Positions 25,476-35,240 of a DNA stretch of 64,000 nt are shown here, piece by piece; position 1 is the first letter of the stretch, and each line of letters starts with the position of its first letter. A program made the position numbers and the translations under genes. Source of the DNA: Verrucomicrobiota bacterium. GTDB lineage: Bacteria; Verrucomicrobiota; Verrucomicrobiia; Limisphaerales; JACRJZ01. The notes under the pieces are model-generated. The model made no database searches, was not told the DNA's origin, and saw only the letters and a list, made by a program, of their open reading frames with translations. Where the stretch lies: positions 1 through 64,000 of the forward strand of contig JACRJZ010000155.1 of NCBI GenBank assembly GCA_016219875.1, in the 5' to 3' direction.

Positions 25476-26987
25476 TCATTTCCAAAGAATGCTTACTTCA
25501 TACCAGTCAGCTCCGCCCTCTTCATCATCATTAAAATAGACCGATAGCGTGTCATTGTTCGCGGGTGTCGGAAGTTCGCTGATGGCAGCGTCTCCCCTGT
25601 CGCTCACCTTGTTGAGCGTAACTTGAGCGGTAGATTTTGGCCGGAAGACGGGCACTAAAGCTTCAAACGGGATACTGTTGCTACCGCCCCACTTTGGGCG
25701 CCAGGCAATACCATTGATGAATGTGGGTGCGTTACCGCCCTGTGGGTCCCCGGGAAAGCAACCCAGCTCGTGTTCCCACCAGACTTTGTTTCCCTGGATC
25801 TTGATGGTATCCCTCCCATCAATGAATGCCTTGATTGTAATGATATTCTTGTTTTCGGTGATGCTGCGGAAGACAATGGCGGCCAGTGCGCCTGCCAGTA
25901 GCAGAACACAAGCGCTGACGATCGCGGTTTTTGTTTTTGTCGATGACATATTTCTCGGTTTTCCTTTGCTAGGGGTTACTATTGAAACGCCCGCCCCCGG
26001 TGACCCCGGCAGCGGATTACTGGAAGGTTGAACGATGGTTTCCACCATCGTCTTGACTTCGCTAACTTGCTGGAAACGGAGTTCGGGGTTTTGCTCCAAC
26101 GAGCGCAGGACGACTCCATCCAAACGCACGTCAATTTGCACTTTTCGGGACGGTGGTTCGATAGGTTTTCTGGGCAATTCGCCGGTGAGCATTTCGTAGA
26201 AAACCACGCCGAGTGAATAAATGTCGGCGCGGCTGTCCACGCGCTGCGGATCGGTCTGCTGTTCTGGTGCGCTGTAACCAGGGGTGCCAACGGTGGTTTG
26301 CGTGGCGTTTTCCGGTGCGGCGGGTTCGTCAGCATTGCCGCTGGCGTTGACCGTGCCGAGCATTTTGGCAATGCCGAAGTCGGCAACCTTCACCCGGCCT
26401 GCTTTGTCGAGCAGCAGATTATCGGGCTTGATGTCGCGATGAACGATGCCCCGGTCGTGGGCAAATTGCAGCGCGTCGCACAGCGGCGGCACGATGGCCA
26501 GTGCCTCTTCGGGAGTGAATTTTCGCGCCCGCAAGAGCTGGCGCAGGTTCACCCCGTCCACAAATTCCATCAGCAGATAATAAAATCCGCCGGTTTGTCC
26601 AAAGTCGTGAATGGTGACGATGTTCGGATGGTTCAAAGCGGCAAGCGCCTGGGCCTCGCGTGTGAAACGCTCGGCAAATTGCGGGTCGAGCACCCGCTCT
26701 GGCGCCAGGAGTTTGAGAGCGACGAAGCGGTTCAAAGTCTTTTGCCGCGCCTTGTAAACCACCCCCATCCCACCACGTCCGAGGCATTCGAGGATTTCGA
26801 GCTGTGGAAAATGCGGCGCAATCTGTTCCGGTGGCAGTGGTGACTGTGCGGCCGACTCCGCGTCAACCTGGGTTGGGACCATCGCCTCGGCCATCAGACA
26901 GCGCGGGCACAGGCCAGCCGTGGCGGTCGAAGGCAACGCCGCCCCGCACTTTGGGCAAGAGGTCGAAGATGCCATTGACTCGCTCAT
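25476..26987 (-). CDS. membrane-anchored serine/threonine protein kinase
   Basis: The 503-residue protein starts with a zinc-ribbon-like CPKC...CPRC (Cys 11, 14, 27, 30), then a complete Hanks-type kinase domain (about 65-330): glycine loop GRGGMGVVYKA, catalytic Lys92, HRDIKPDN with Asp185, DFG at 203-205 and SAPEQ. A single membrane segment follows at about 350-370 (VSACVLLLAGALAAIVF) and a C-terminal beta-rich extracytoplasmic domain. It should phosphorylate proteins in response to an envelope signal. It is 46 bases downstream of an ECF sigma gene, a pairing common in Planctomycetes and Verrucomicrobia. I start at the ATG at 26987, because the longer frame overlaps the sigma gene. Confidence 0.92.
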   Translation of the reverse strand: MSESMASSTSCPKCGAALPSTATAGLCPRCLMAEAMVPTQVDAESAAQSPLPPEQIAPHFPQLEILECLGRGGMGVVYKARQKTLNRFVALKLLAPERVLDPQFAERFTREAQALAALNHPNIVTIHDFGQTGGFYYLLMEFVDGVNLRQLLRARKFTPEEALAIVPPLCDALQFAHDRGIVHRDIKPDNLLLDKAGRVKVADFGIAKMLGTVNASGNADEPAAPENATQTTVGTPGYSAPEQQTDPQRVDSRADIYSLGVVFYEMLTGELPRKPIEPPSRKVQIDVRLDGVVLRSLEQNPELRFQQVSEVKTMVETIVQPSSNPLPGSPGAGVSIVTPSKGKPRNMSSTKTKTAIVSACVLLLAGALAAIVFRSITENKNIITIKAFIDGRDTIKIQGNKVWWEHELGCFPGDPQGGNAPTFINGIAWRPKWGGSNSIPFEALVPVFRPKSTAQVTLNKVSDRGDAAISELPTPANNDTLSVYFNDDEEGGADWYEVSILWK

Positions 26988-27033
26988 ACCGGTGTCCTGA
27001 CGTGATGGCGTGGTTTGGTTACCAACTTTTTTC

Positions 27034-27786
27034 TCAACTTCCCAAGGCGGCGAACAGAACACTCATCTCCGCCTCGACCAGGCCGGGGTCGTCAAGCGTG
27101 CCGGCAACTTCCGCTTTGAGCAACTGGCGGAAACGCCGTTTCAACCGATGCACCGCAACCTTCAGCGCATTTGCGTTCATGCCGCAACTGGCCGCCAGCG
27201 CCGTCTGGTCGCCACGCGCGGTATCACCGGTGAGCCACGGTTTGACCTGCTCGAAGAAATCCGCGCGCCCTTCAACAACGCATTCGTGCCGGAGGGCTTC
27301 CAGCGCGTGTGCCACCACCGTCAGCGCCCATTGCTGGTCGAATGCGGCATCGGGCGACAACACCCCCACATCCGGCACCGCATGAGCTTCGGTTTCATTG
27401 AGCGAAATGTTTTCCACTCCGCCGCCACGCTTAAGTCGCCGCCACGCCTCGCGGTGATGCGAGAGAAAGTGCTTCACCGCACCGAGCAGATAGGAACGAA
27501 ACCGCCCGCGCTCCTGCTCGGCGCGTGCGATGGTCCCACCCGCCAGCATGTGGGCGAAGAAGTCATGCGCGAGTTCACGCGCGGCATCCGCATCCCGTAA
27601 CTCGCAGCGGAGGAATGCGGCCACCGGTTCGTAGTAGGCGTTGCACAGTTCGGCCAGGGCGCGACGGCCCTCCGGCGAGTCGGCTTTCGCCCGGCTGACC
27701 TGCGTCCAGCGCGTCGTTCGAAAATCCTCGTCCGGTGATCCCTGTAGGGGCTGGTACGGCGTCGGTGGTGTCGGTTCATCGCTCAT
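27034..27786 (-). CDS. ECF-type sigma factor paired with the kinase
   Basis: The 250-residue protein shows sigma region 2 (RTTRWTQVSRA, then RALAELCNAYYEPVAAFLR and ELAHDFFAHML) and a C-terminal HTH (ALAASCGMNANALKVAVHRLKRRFRQLL) with a normal region-4 layout. It has no anti-sigma gene beside it; the kinase immediately downstream probably takes over control by phosphorylation, as proposed for kinase-linked ECF groups. A homologous pair exists at 59876-63865, with the same sigma-then-kinase order and similar spacing. The target regulon is not visible. Confidence 0.88.
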   Translation of the reverse strand: MSDEPTPPTPYQPLQGSPDEDFRTTRWTQVSRAKADSPEGRRALAELCNAYYEPVAAFLRCELRDADAARELAHDFFAHMLAGGTIARAEQERGRFRSYLLGAVKHFLSHHREAWRRLKRGGGVENISLNETEAHAVPDVGVLSPDAAFDQQWALTVVAHALEALRHECVVEGRADFFEQVKPWLTGDTARGDQTALAASCGMNANALKVAVHRLKRRFRQLLKAEVAGTLDDPGLVEAEMSVLFAALGS

Positions 27787-27970
27787 CAGAATCTGGACAA
27801 ATTATGCCACAGTTGCCTGACGTGTTGGAAGCGAATGGTTACCAGTTTTTGGGTTGCCTTCGCCACTTTCAGAACAAACACAATTCGACTCCGATCACAT
27901 CGTCTTCAGCAAAATCGCTGGAAGCGTCCGTCCGAGCCTTTGATCGCACAGGTGGAATCCCGGGTCTAGT

Positions 27971-28363
27971 CTAGCAGAAGGTGAATCCTATAACTGCGGG
28001 TATGACTACCGGCTCAAATGGCAATGCGTATGATGCCTCCAACGATTCGGCGGCATGATCCGGCTCATGTCGCTGGCGCCGGAATTCCTTGCTGACGAGA
28101 AAGCGGGCGATGCTGCACAGCCAAGGCCGCAACTTGGCCGGCTCCCGCAATGCCGCAAGCTGCTTCCAGGCGGACACGAAGGTCTCCTGGGCGAGGTCTT
28201 CGCTCCGGCTCACGTCGCCTGTGGCACAGTAGGCCAGCGACGAGATCAAGGCTTGATAGCGTTCAACAATCAGCCGGAAGGCATCCCGATTTCCTTCCAG
28301 GCTTTCGGATACCAGCTCGGCATCGTTGGTGTCGGCCTTCTGCATCGCTTCGGTTGTCATCAT
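27971..28363 (-). pseudogene. truncated copy of the fused sigma factor
   Basis: The first 109 residues are nearly identical to the protein at 22807-24906 (same EGNRDAFRLIVERYQ and LAQETFVSAWKQLA stretches, and the same upstream block), but similarity stops abruptly after AAESLEA. The frame then runs 21 unrelated residues to a stop. Sigma region 4 and all membrane segments are missing, so it cannot recognise a -35 element as a normal sigma factor would. I read it as a duplication cut by deletion. If translated, a lone region-2 protein could still bind core polymerase. Confidence 0.75.
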
Positions 28364-28415
28364 ATCACCCTACAAGCACCCGAAAAGCCTCAAGAGGTGA
28401 CAGGAAATCTATCAG
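28364..28415 (-). promoter_or_regulatory. duplicated upstream block of the truncated sigma gene
   Basis: It matches 24907-24957 over most of its length: TGTCACCTCTTG, GGCTTTTCGGGTGCTTG and GTGATATGATG are shared. The match continues into the coding region, so it belongs to the same duplication. If the block is a promoter, the truncated copy should be co-regulated with the full gene. Confidence 0.35.
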
Positions 28416-28497
28416 GTGCCGGCGTCCAGCACGCCCTGCCGGACTTGCTCCCTCAGTCGGATACGGTTGATCTTCGCCGTGCTGGGAGCGGGAGCCG

Positions 28498-29787
28498 TTA
28501 TTTCTGCGTCGCCGCTGCTTCCAGCCGCGGGCGCGCGGCCGCCGGATGCAGTTTCCCAAACTTGCCGTCGATGACGGCCAGCAGGTCGGCCTGCCTCCGT
28601 TGGAACTCCGCCTCGGTCACGGGCCGGTTGTTCTCAGCCTTCACCTCGGCGTCAGCCTTGAAGTCGAAGCTGTGCGCCAGATTGTTGCGAGCGGTGTTGC
28701 CCCGCGCCTGCTTTTTCTTCTGGCCCAACTGCACCCAGGGCCGCGCCCGATCCGGCCAGCGGCTGAAGCACACGTTGTCCTGAACCGTGCAACCTTGCGC
28801 GTCTCCCAGCGTAATGCCGTGCCAGTGGTTCACGCACACGACGTTGCTCTCGATGAGAAAGTGAACCAGCGGCCCGTCGAAGAAGCCGATTCCCTGCAGC
28901 CCGTTGGGAAACGGCAGTCCGTCGGTTTCGCGGGCGAGGATCATGTTCCCGCGCAGCGTCACGTCCCGCAGCGTCCCGCTGCCTTTGTTGAAAAGGAAGG
29001 CCTGGATGCCGTCGTCGTGGTTGTCGTCGCCATCACGGGCGCTGACGAAATTGTTCTTGATGACGTTGAACTGGACGGTCTGTCCGTCGCGGGTGACGCG
29101 GAGGCCGTCGGCGGAGAAATTGGCGACGACGTTGCCTTCGGCCACGCAGTCCGACGCGCAGAGGTTGATGCCGAAGCGCGTGTTCAGGACGTAATTGTTC
29201 CGCGCGACGTGCGCCTTGCCGTGGCGGCCCAACCAAATGCCGCTGGCGGGCTTTTCGACCCAGTCCCTGCCAGTCCATCCGCTGGTGTCGAGCACGGAGT
29301 AGATGAAGCAGTCCTCGACCACCAAGTCGGCGCTCTCCTCGCCGCCGCGTTCGCCGAGCGAAACGAGTTCGCGCGGGGCGCGGCCCAGCGGCGCCGGAGC
29401 CAGCGACGGCGAGATGGTCAGCCCCTTCACACGCCAGTGCCGGCCTTCGCCGACCTCCACCCAGCCCACCTGCGGTGTGTGTCCCGGCTCCGCCGCGATG
29501 GTGATGGGCCGATCGTTGTAGCCGCCGGCGATGCGCAGGACACCGTGCCAGCCGGAGCGAAGCAAGACGGTGTCGCCGGGTTTCACCGGGGCGTTGGGAT
29601 TGGCTGGTTTGCCCTGCGGATCGCAGAGTTGGACCAGCCGGGCCTTCACCACTTCTTCGATCGTCCGCCAGGGGCGCGCGGCGCTGCCGTCGCCCGTTGG
29701 GCTGCCCGTGGCGGGGTCGCAGTAGAAAGTCGCGGCGCGGACGGAGGCCGCGGTGAGGAGCAAGACAAGTGTGAAGCAGGCTTTCAT
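28498..29787 (-). CDS. exported right-handed beta-helix protein
   Basis: A signal peptide (CFTLVLLLTAASVRAATF) precedes a 410-residue domain with regularly spaced short beta-strand repeats such as NNYVLNTRFGINLC, DCVAEGNVVANFS and ESNVVCVNHWHGITLGD, typical of pectate-lyase-like beta-helices. The opening DPATGSPTGDGSAARPW matches the usual entry of such proteins in polysaccharide operons. It could be a lyase or a carbohydrate-binding scaffold; no catalytic set is identified with certainty. Its ATG overlaps the stop of the heparinase-type gene by four bases, so the two are translated together. Confidence 0.75.
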   Translation of the reverse strand: MKACFTLVLLLTAASVRAATFYCDPATGSPTGDGSAARPWRTIEEVVKARLVQLCDPQGKPANPNAPVKPGDTVLLRSGWHGVLRIAGGYNDRPITIAAEPGHTPQVGWVEVGEGRHWRVKGLTISPSLAPAPLGRAPRELVSLGERGGEESADLVVEDCFIYSVLDTSGWTGRDWVEKPASGIWLGRHGKAHVARNNYVLNTRFGINLCASDCVAEGNVVANFSADGLRVTRDGQTVQFNVIKNNFVSARDGDDNHDDGIQAFLFNKGSGTLRDVTLRGNMILARETDGLPFPNGLQGIGFFDGPLVHFLIESNVVCVNHWHGITLGDAQGCTVQDNVCFSRWPDRARPWVQLGQKKKQARGNTARNNLAHSFDFKADAEVKAENNRPVTEAEFQRRQADLLAVIDGKFGKLHPAAARPRLEAAATQK

Positions 29788-31826
29788 CGTGGCGGAGTGT
29801 TCGTCGTGTTCGGTTGAGCCAACCGTTGCGGCTGGCCGCGGAGCGTGATCGTGCCCCCGACGGCCTCGGTCTGGAATTCAATCTGAACATCTGCCAACGC
29901 GACTTGCACGCGCTGGTCCTGAAGCCGGACTTCCGCCGGTGGCACGGAAGTTGTGCCGGCATCCGCGGTGGTCAGGACATGGAGGAATAGATCCTCGGCC
30001 CTGGAACGCGACGGCGAAATCTCGATGCGGCACTCCGGCGCCGGGCCAGTGTTACGCTTGGGCGGATACGACATGTCGCCGTAGCGGTAGAGGTCGTCGC
30101 CGGAAACGAGACGCACTTCCGGCGGTTGCGGCAAAAGCGTCTGCACGAACAACCGGCCTTTGCCGTTCGTGATCGCGAGCCGATTGCCCGACTGCTCAGG
30201 CTTGTGCATGGCCTGGAGCAACCATGTCTTCTTGAACTCCGGCTGCTTCGACTTGACTTGATCGAAGATGACGAAGGTGTTCGGCCGCAGAAAAATGATC
30301 TGGCGCGTGAAGCGGGCGAGCTTGCGCGGCGAATACGCCCGCGCAGCGTCCCCCGCCACGTAGAGGTAGTCGCCCCGGTCCTCGAACGCGAGCACGTCGG
30401 CGATGTCATACAGCGCCTTCTGGCGCTGCCACTCGGCCGCATCGCTCGTCGCGCCGTTGTGGTGCGGCCAGGCATGGTGTTGGCCACCATCGTTCCCTGT
30501 CACTTGCCCCGCCCGAATGCCCGGCCAGCGCTCGTTCGGGTCCAAGACGAGCACGGTGTTGTGAGCGATGCTGCGCAGGTGGTAGTTCACATCGTGCAAC
30601 GTGCCGAACTCGTCGTAATGCCCGCCGTCTCCCGCCAACTCTTCGCGCTTGTAGATGACGAAGTGGCCGGCGTCGAGGTGCTGGTGGGCAGTGAAGCGGT
30701 CGCTGCACTTGAAGAAGAAGTAGGTGGCGTCCTCGTCCCAGGAACTGCGCGCATAGACGTGGCCCGGCCCAGGGCTGAAGTGGGACAAGCGAAAGTCCTT
30801 CAAGCTCCCGCGTGGCACCGTGCTGTCGTGCCACAGGAAATCTTTGTAGGCGTAAGTGCCCACGCTCGATCGCGGCGTGGTTTCATTGAAGACGTGGACG
30901 GCTTGGTGAGTAGGATCAGTGCGGAAGTGGTTCGCCAAGATGCGCCGGGCCGAGAGGGTCTTGTCGCGGTCGCCGCCGAAGGTCCGCCCGCCGCCGTCGC
31001 CCATCGGCACGCAGCGGCGCGAGCCGTAGTCGCGGAGGCTCGGATAGGTTTCGAACATCGAAGCTACGGCACGGTGCTGAAAGAATTTCGGCGCCAGGGC
31101 GTAGTAGTCCAGACCCTCGCAGCGGCGCGCGACCTCGCAAAACACGAGCCACTCGTAGAGCCAGTAGTGGACGTAGTAGCCCTCCGCCCAGCCGCCGCCG
31201 TCGCCGGCCAACTCCAACGCCGGCGCGGCGCGGGTGCGGAAGTCTTGCTCCAACGCGCGCAAGATCACCGGGGACCGCTCGTTCTCGTGGTAGCTCGCAT
31301 AGCACGCCAGTCCAATGCCCCAGTTCTTGTAGCCGTACCAGCCGTTGTGGAAAACGTGGATCTCGGAGGTCACGTTGGCATCGACGGTCTGGTTCAGGTA
31401 ATCCCAAAACTTCCGGCGATCCGCCTCGGGCCAGGCTTCGTAGCACAGATCGTAAGCGATGCCGCACAGCGCCAAGTCGGTGGCGAAGGGCACGTGCCCG
31501 TGGCGGATGGGGCCGTTGACGAAGCGCATGGCGCGCTCGTGAACTTCGCGCGCCAGGTCGCGGTCGCCCTCGATCACGGCGACCAGGGCCATGGAGATGA
31601 TCTTGGAGTAGTCATCCGCCTTGCCCTGACGCGCAACGGCCACCACGCGCTGGTATTCAGTCGGCCGCTGTCGGGCCAAGACGCGCAATTCTTCCCGCGT
31701 GCCGAACAGCCGCGGATGCTCGCGCGGGACAGGATGCCGCTGCCCTTCCGCTCCCGGCGACCCCACGAACGGAAGCGCCGTCAGCAGCAGCACGAAGAGG
31801 AACCTGGACCGAAGTGCTTTCATCAT
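29784..31826 (-). CDS. heparinase II/III-type polysaccharide lyase (first copy)
   Basis: The 680-residue protein has a signal peptide (RFLFVLLLTALPFVGSPGAEG), an N-terminal alpha/alpha toroid (from PREHPRLFGTREELRVLA) and a C-terminal beta-sandwich. The motif AHQHLDAGHFVIY followed by LAGDGGHYDE (about 380-405) is the conserved core of the Heparinase II/III domain. Enzymes of this class cleave uronic-acid polysaccharides (heparin, alginate, other acidic glycans) by beta-elimination; the substrate here is not determined. It overlaps the beta-helix gene and follows the GH20-like gene by 73 bases, suggesting one operon. I start at the ATG pair at 31826. Confidence 0.85.
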   Translation of the reverse strand: MMKALRSRFLFVLLLTALPFVGSPGAEGQRHPVPREHPRLFGTREELRVLARQRPTEYQRVVAVARQGKADDYSKIISMALVAVIEGDRDLAREVHERAMRFVNGPIRHGHVPFATDLALCGIAYDLCYEAWPEADRRKFWDYLNQTVDANVTSEIHVFHNGWYGYKNWGIGLACYASYHENERSPVILRALEQDFRTRAAPALELAGDGGGWAEGYYVHYWLYEWLVFCEVARRCEGLDYYALAPKFFQHRAVASMFETYPSLRDYGSRRCVPMGDGGGRTFGGDRDKTLSARRILANHFRTDPTHQAVHVFNETTPRSSVGTYAYKDFLWHDSTVPRGSLKDFRLSHFSPGPGHVYARSSWDEDATYFFFKCSDRFTAHQHLDAGHFVIYKREELAGDGGHYDEFGTLHDVNYHLRSIAHNTVLVLDPNERWPGIRAGQVTGNDGGQHHAWPHHNGATSDAAEWQRQKALYDIADVLAFEDRGDYLYVAGDAARAYSPRKLARFTRQIIFLRPNTFVIFDQVKSKQPEFKKTWLLQAMHKPEQSGNRLAITNGKGRLFVQTLLPQPPEVRLVSGDDLYRYGDMSYPPKRNTGPAPECRIEISPSRSRAEDLFLHVLTTADAGTTSVPPAEVRLQDQRVQVALADVQIEFQTEAVGGTITLRGQPQRLAQPNTTNTPPR

Positions 31827-31899
31827 TTCGGAGTTCGACGCTCGCCGAAGGGAAATGATTCTATCGGGCAGGAGGAAACCATGCACCGGGGCCTCCACC

Positions 31900-34800
31900 T
31901 CATCGAACTTGGAGGGCATGCAGCCGAAGCTCGACCGGTCGCTTCAGGTCGAGCGTCGTTTGCAGGCGGTTCATGGTTTCGGCCGGAGAAGTTTCGAGCA
32001 CTCCGGCGAAGGTGACGAAGTGCAGCGCGGGCGGGGAGTTCTCAACCCCCACGCCGCCGGCGCCCGCACCCGGCGCGATGTGATGGAGGGCCGCCGTTTC
32101 AGGCGTGACCAATCCTACGGCCAACTTGTCGGTGTTATGCTTGATGCCCCAATGAGTGCCGGACGCTTTCACCTGCGCAGGCACGCCGTCGGCCTCGCGG
32201 CCCACCGGCCCGGACTGGCCGTTGGAGAAGAGCCACGAACCGGACGAAGGGCCATCGGCAGCGAAGTTCTTCGGGGCGTCGAAATCCCAGTACTGCGGTG
32301 TCGGCTCGCTGAGAAAGACCTCCATCCAACTCGCGCCGCCGTATAGCCGGATCGTTTTCGTATGACCCGAAGTGTCGTTGCACTGCAACTCGACCATCGC
32401 CGGCCCGCGAGCCGTGCATTCGAGGCGATAGCGGGAGTGACGGTAAGTCGCGATGTCGGAGAAGCCGGCCCAACCCGTTTCGCCGGGCATGGTAAGATCA
32501 CGACTGCCGGCGGACTTCACTTCCCAGCGATAAACGTGCGCGCCCTCGCGCCCCAGCAGCAGACGCACGCGGTCGTTTTCGATCCACTGCATCGCGTTCG
32601 TGCCGGGACGCGTGTTGACCGCGCCCAGCAGCGGCGAGGGCAACGGCGATGTTCCGAGGTAAATGTGGACAGGCGCCTCGGTGCCCTGGCGCAGCAGCCC
32701 GGGCAAAACGAAGACCAGCCTGCCTTTGCCCGGTAGAGTCAGCGGATCAAGTTGAGCGAGCACTTCGCGCGGCTCGTTGCCATCCGCGATCAGAAAAGCC
32801 CGCACGGGTTTTGCCGCCACTTCCTTGGGCACGGATAACTCTGTTTCCACAGGCAGATCGTGACGGTCGAGTGCGCCGGCCCGAATCACCAAGCCCAGCC
32901 GGTGCGTCGCGTTGGTGTCCGCCCACGGCAATTCGGGCGCGAGCGGCTTTGGCAGGGTTTTGCTGGGCCGGAGTCGGCGCGAAAGCGGCTTGGGCATGGC
33001 CAGTCCAATGTCCTCCGGCACAGGCAGCGGGCGGCCAGCGACAGCTTCGGCGCGGGCGGCGGCCAGTTTTCGCAACAGCGCGTCGTAGTCGCTCACCGAG
33101 TTCGTGTAGCGACGCAACGTCCAATCGAGCGCGTAGGGTTTGCTTTCCGATAACCAGAGCGCCGCGAATTGCCGGCCCAGCGCCTCGTGGGCGTCGCGAT
33201 TTGCTCGGATGAGCTGCTCGACGCGGGCCAGTCTCTCCGCGGGAATCACACCTTCAGTCGCCTGTTCGTAAAGCTGCGCGGCCTCCAAGCCATCGAGCAT
33301 CCGCTGCCCGATCAATTCCATGCGGTGTGCGCCGAAGGTGAATGCCTCAAGGACGCGTTGATTGCAGCGCGCCTCGGTACGGCACGCCCCCAAGTGCGAC
33401 AGCGCCGGTCGCACAACGGCCAACACGTTCGAAGCCGCTGCTTGTGTCGCCGTAGCGCCGGCCCTGGGCGGGAGGTTCTTCTCCCAAAACCGCGCGTTGA
33501 ACATCCCTTTCATCGCCGGCATTCGATGAGTCTGCGCGAGCAACTCCACCGCTTGACCGAAATGATCTCCCCGCTCGCCGAACAGCACCGCGCCGACGCG
33601 GCTGTTGAACGCTTCGATCGGCGTCGTGGACGCGTTCCAGGCGCACTCCGCTGCCCAGGCGTCCGCGTGCCACTTGGCCGCGTTGATGGCTTCACCGTCG
33701 TCTTCCCAGTCGGTGTTGAGCATGCCGAGCGCGCCATGTTTCACGCCGTCGCGGACGAAGTTCTGGATGTTCGTCACGGCCACGCCGAAGTCCGGCAGAA
33801 TCCGGCTCCAGTTATTCACGCCCGGACAGACGAAGAACTCGTAGCCCGACTTGGCGAAGGGCACGATCTGGTCCTCGAAGCTGCGCCGCGCGTCGTAGCC
33901 CCAGGTGAGCATGATCGTGTCCTTGGGCACTTCGCCGAGCTTGTCCGGGTGCTGGAGGATGATGTCGCCCCACATCATCATGCGCTTGCCGTGTTTCTCC
34001 TTGAGCAGATCGTGGACGCGCCGGATGTGCCGGACATACACGCCGCCCACGCCGATTTGCGACGCGAGTTCGCGCGACGGCCCCGTGCCCAGGCCCCACG
34101 TCTCGTCGCAACAGACATTGAACCACGGGAACGGCAGCAGCGGACACACCTCGGAGTAGAGGTCGTCGAGCAAGCGGTAGCTCTCCTCGCGCACCGGCGT
34201 GAGCACGTCGGCCGTCTCGCGCAGCGGCGCATACTCGGGGTGCTTCAGGATGTGCGCGAAGTGCCCGAACGATTGCTGATTGCCCAGGATGTCCAGGTGC
34301 AGCGGCTTGACGTGGGCGACGAGCGCCGACAAATCCTCGGGCGTCAACGAGCCGTCCGCCGGGCCGATCTTCGGGTGCTTTCTGAACGCATACTGGTGCT
34401 CCATGTAAAACGTCATCAGGTTCAGCTTCAGATAGGAACCCAACGACGCCTCGAACTTCAGCGTGTCGAGCGTCGAACTGGGGCCGCGCGTCATGTCGTC
34501 CTGGAAACAGCGCCAGCGAAGTGACGGCCAGTCGCGGATGCTCAAGCAGGGCAGGGCGTCGCCTTCGCGATTGGCGCGAACCAACTGGCAGAGCGTCTGG
34601 AGGCTGTAGAACAAACCGGCCTGCTCTCGCGCCGCGCACACCACTTCGTCGTTGCGCACCTCGAGCGCATAGGCTTCTGACGCGTTGGTCTGAGGCAGCG
34701 ACGGCAAGGCGAGGGCCGGGTTTTGATGGCTCGCCAGCCGGAATGCTGGCGACTGGGCTTCGAGCGGGCGCACGCGCGCGGTGGACAGACCGGCCCGACT

Positions 34801-35004
34801 TAGCTCATCGTTCAAGAGGCGCGCCCACACCTCGCGGTTGGTTCCGGTCACCTCGAAAACAAGCGCCCGTCCCAAAGTGAACTGTCCGGCCTGAAGCCGG
34901 ATCTCTTTGGGAAACGGGACCAGTCGCAAGCGATCCACGTCTGCTGCGTGGCTCAAAGAGCAGAACGCCGCCAAGCCGGCGACGAGTGCGACGAGTCGAT
35001 GCAC
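31900..35004 (-). CDS. GH20-like beta-hexosaminidase family protein, exported
   Basis: About 1034 residues. After the signal segment (HRLVALVAGLAAFCSLSHA) comes a GH20b-like domain (LVPFPKEIRLQAGQFTLG) and a TIM-barrel region with DIGLAMPKP later. The key pair Asp-Glu is in VCCDETWGLG at about 298-302, as in GH20 enzymes that remove terminal N-acetylhexosamines. The last 350 residues form a separate beta-rich region. No ATG precedes the signal segment. GTG at 35004 or TTG at 35013 is the likely start, because further upstream the frame reads through a palindromic repeat at 35037-35190. The substrate is unproven. Confidence 0.7.
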   Translation of the reverse strand: MHRLVALVAGLAAFCSLSHAADVDRLRLVPFPKEIRLQAGQFTLGRALVFEVTGTNREVWARLLNDELSRAGLSTARVRPLEAQSPAFRLASHQNPALALPSLPQTNASEAYALEVRNDEVVCAAREQAGLFYSLQTLCQLVRANREGDALPCLSIRDWPSLRWRCFQDDMTRGPSSTLDTLKFEASLGSYLKLNLMTFYMEHQYAFRKHPKIGPADGSLTPEDLSALVAHVKPLHLDILGNQQSFGHFAHILKHPEYAPLRETADVLTPVREESYRLLDDLYSEVCPLLPFPWFNVCCDETWGLGTGPSRELASQIGVGGVYVRHIRRVHDLLKEKHGKRMMMWGDIILQHPDKLGEVPKDTIMLTWGYDARRSFEDQIVPFAKSGYEFFVCPGVNNWSRILPDFGVAVTNIQNFVRDGVKHGALGMLNTDWEDDGEAINAAKWHADAWAAECAWNASTTPIEAFNSRVGAVLFGERGDHFGQAVELLAQTHRMPAMKGMFNARFWEKNLPPRAGATATQAAASNVLAVVRPALSHLGACRTEARCNQRVLEAFTFGAHRMELIGQRMLDGLEAAQLYEQATEGVIPAERLARVEQLIRANRDAHEALGRQFAALWLSESKPYALDWTLRRYTNSVSDYDALLRKLAAARAEAVAGRPLPVPEDIGLAMPKPLSRRLRPSKTLPKPLAPELPWADTNATHRLGLVIRAGALDRHDLPVETELSVPKEVAAKPVRAFLIADGNEPREVLAQLDPLTLPGKGRLVFVLPGLLRQGTEAPVHIYLGTSPLPSPLLGAVNTRPGTNAMQWIENDRVRLLLGREGAHVYRWEVKSAGSRDLTMPGETGWAGFSDIATYRHSRYRLECTARGPAMVELQCNDTSGHTKTIRLYGGASWMEVFLSEPTPQYWDFDAPKNFAADGPSSGSWLFSNGQSGPVGREADGVPAQVKASGTHWGIKHNTDKLAVGLVTPETAALHHIAPGAGAGGVGVENSPPALHFVTFAGVLETSPAETMNRLQTTLDLKRPVELRLHALQVR

Positions 35005-35036
35005 AGACCACAACGCGTGGCGGAGCCGCGGCCAGA

Positions 35037-35190
35037 GTAGCGCAGGCTTTCCAGCCTGCCGTATCGCCGACTTTCCAGTCGGCGGATTGGGCGGATTCAG
35101 GAAGCGTGTCGAGTTGTCCAGCGTCGTTCCAATTCGGACGCTTCGCCGGTTGGAAAACCGGCGATACGGCAGGTTAAAAACCTGCGCTAC
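35037..35190. repeat. nested palindromic repeat, GTAGCGCAGG...CCTGCGCTAC
   Basis: The ends GTAGCGCAGG and CCTGCGCTAC are exact inverses, and internal hairpins include CCGGTTGGAAAACCGGCG. It matches the interior of the elements at 14814 and 59620 but lacks their CTGCATCAAGCTC ends. Here it is read through in frame by the GH20-like open frame. Confidence 0.65.
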
Positions 35191-35240
35191 GAAGCAGTCG
35201 CCCGCCTCTTTACGGCAAAAGGTTTGGAGGTATTGCAGGT

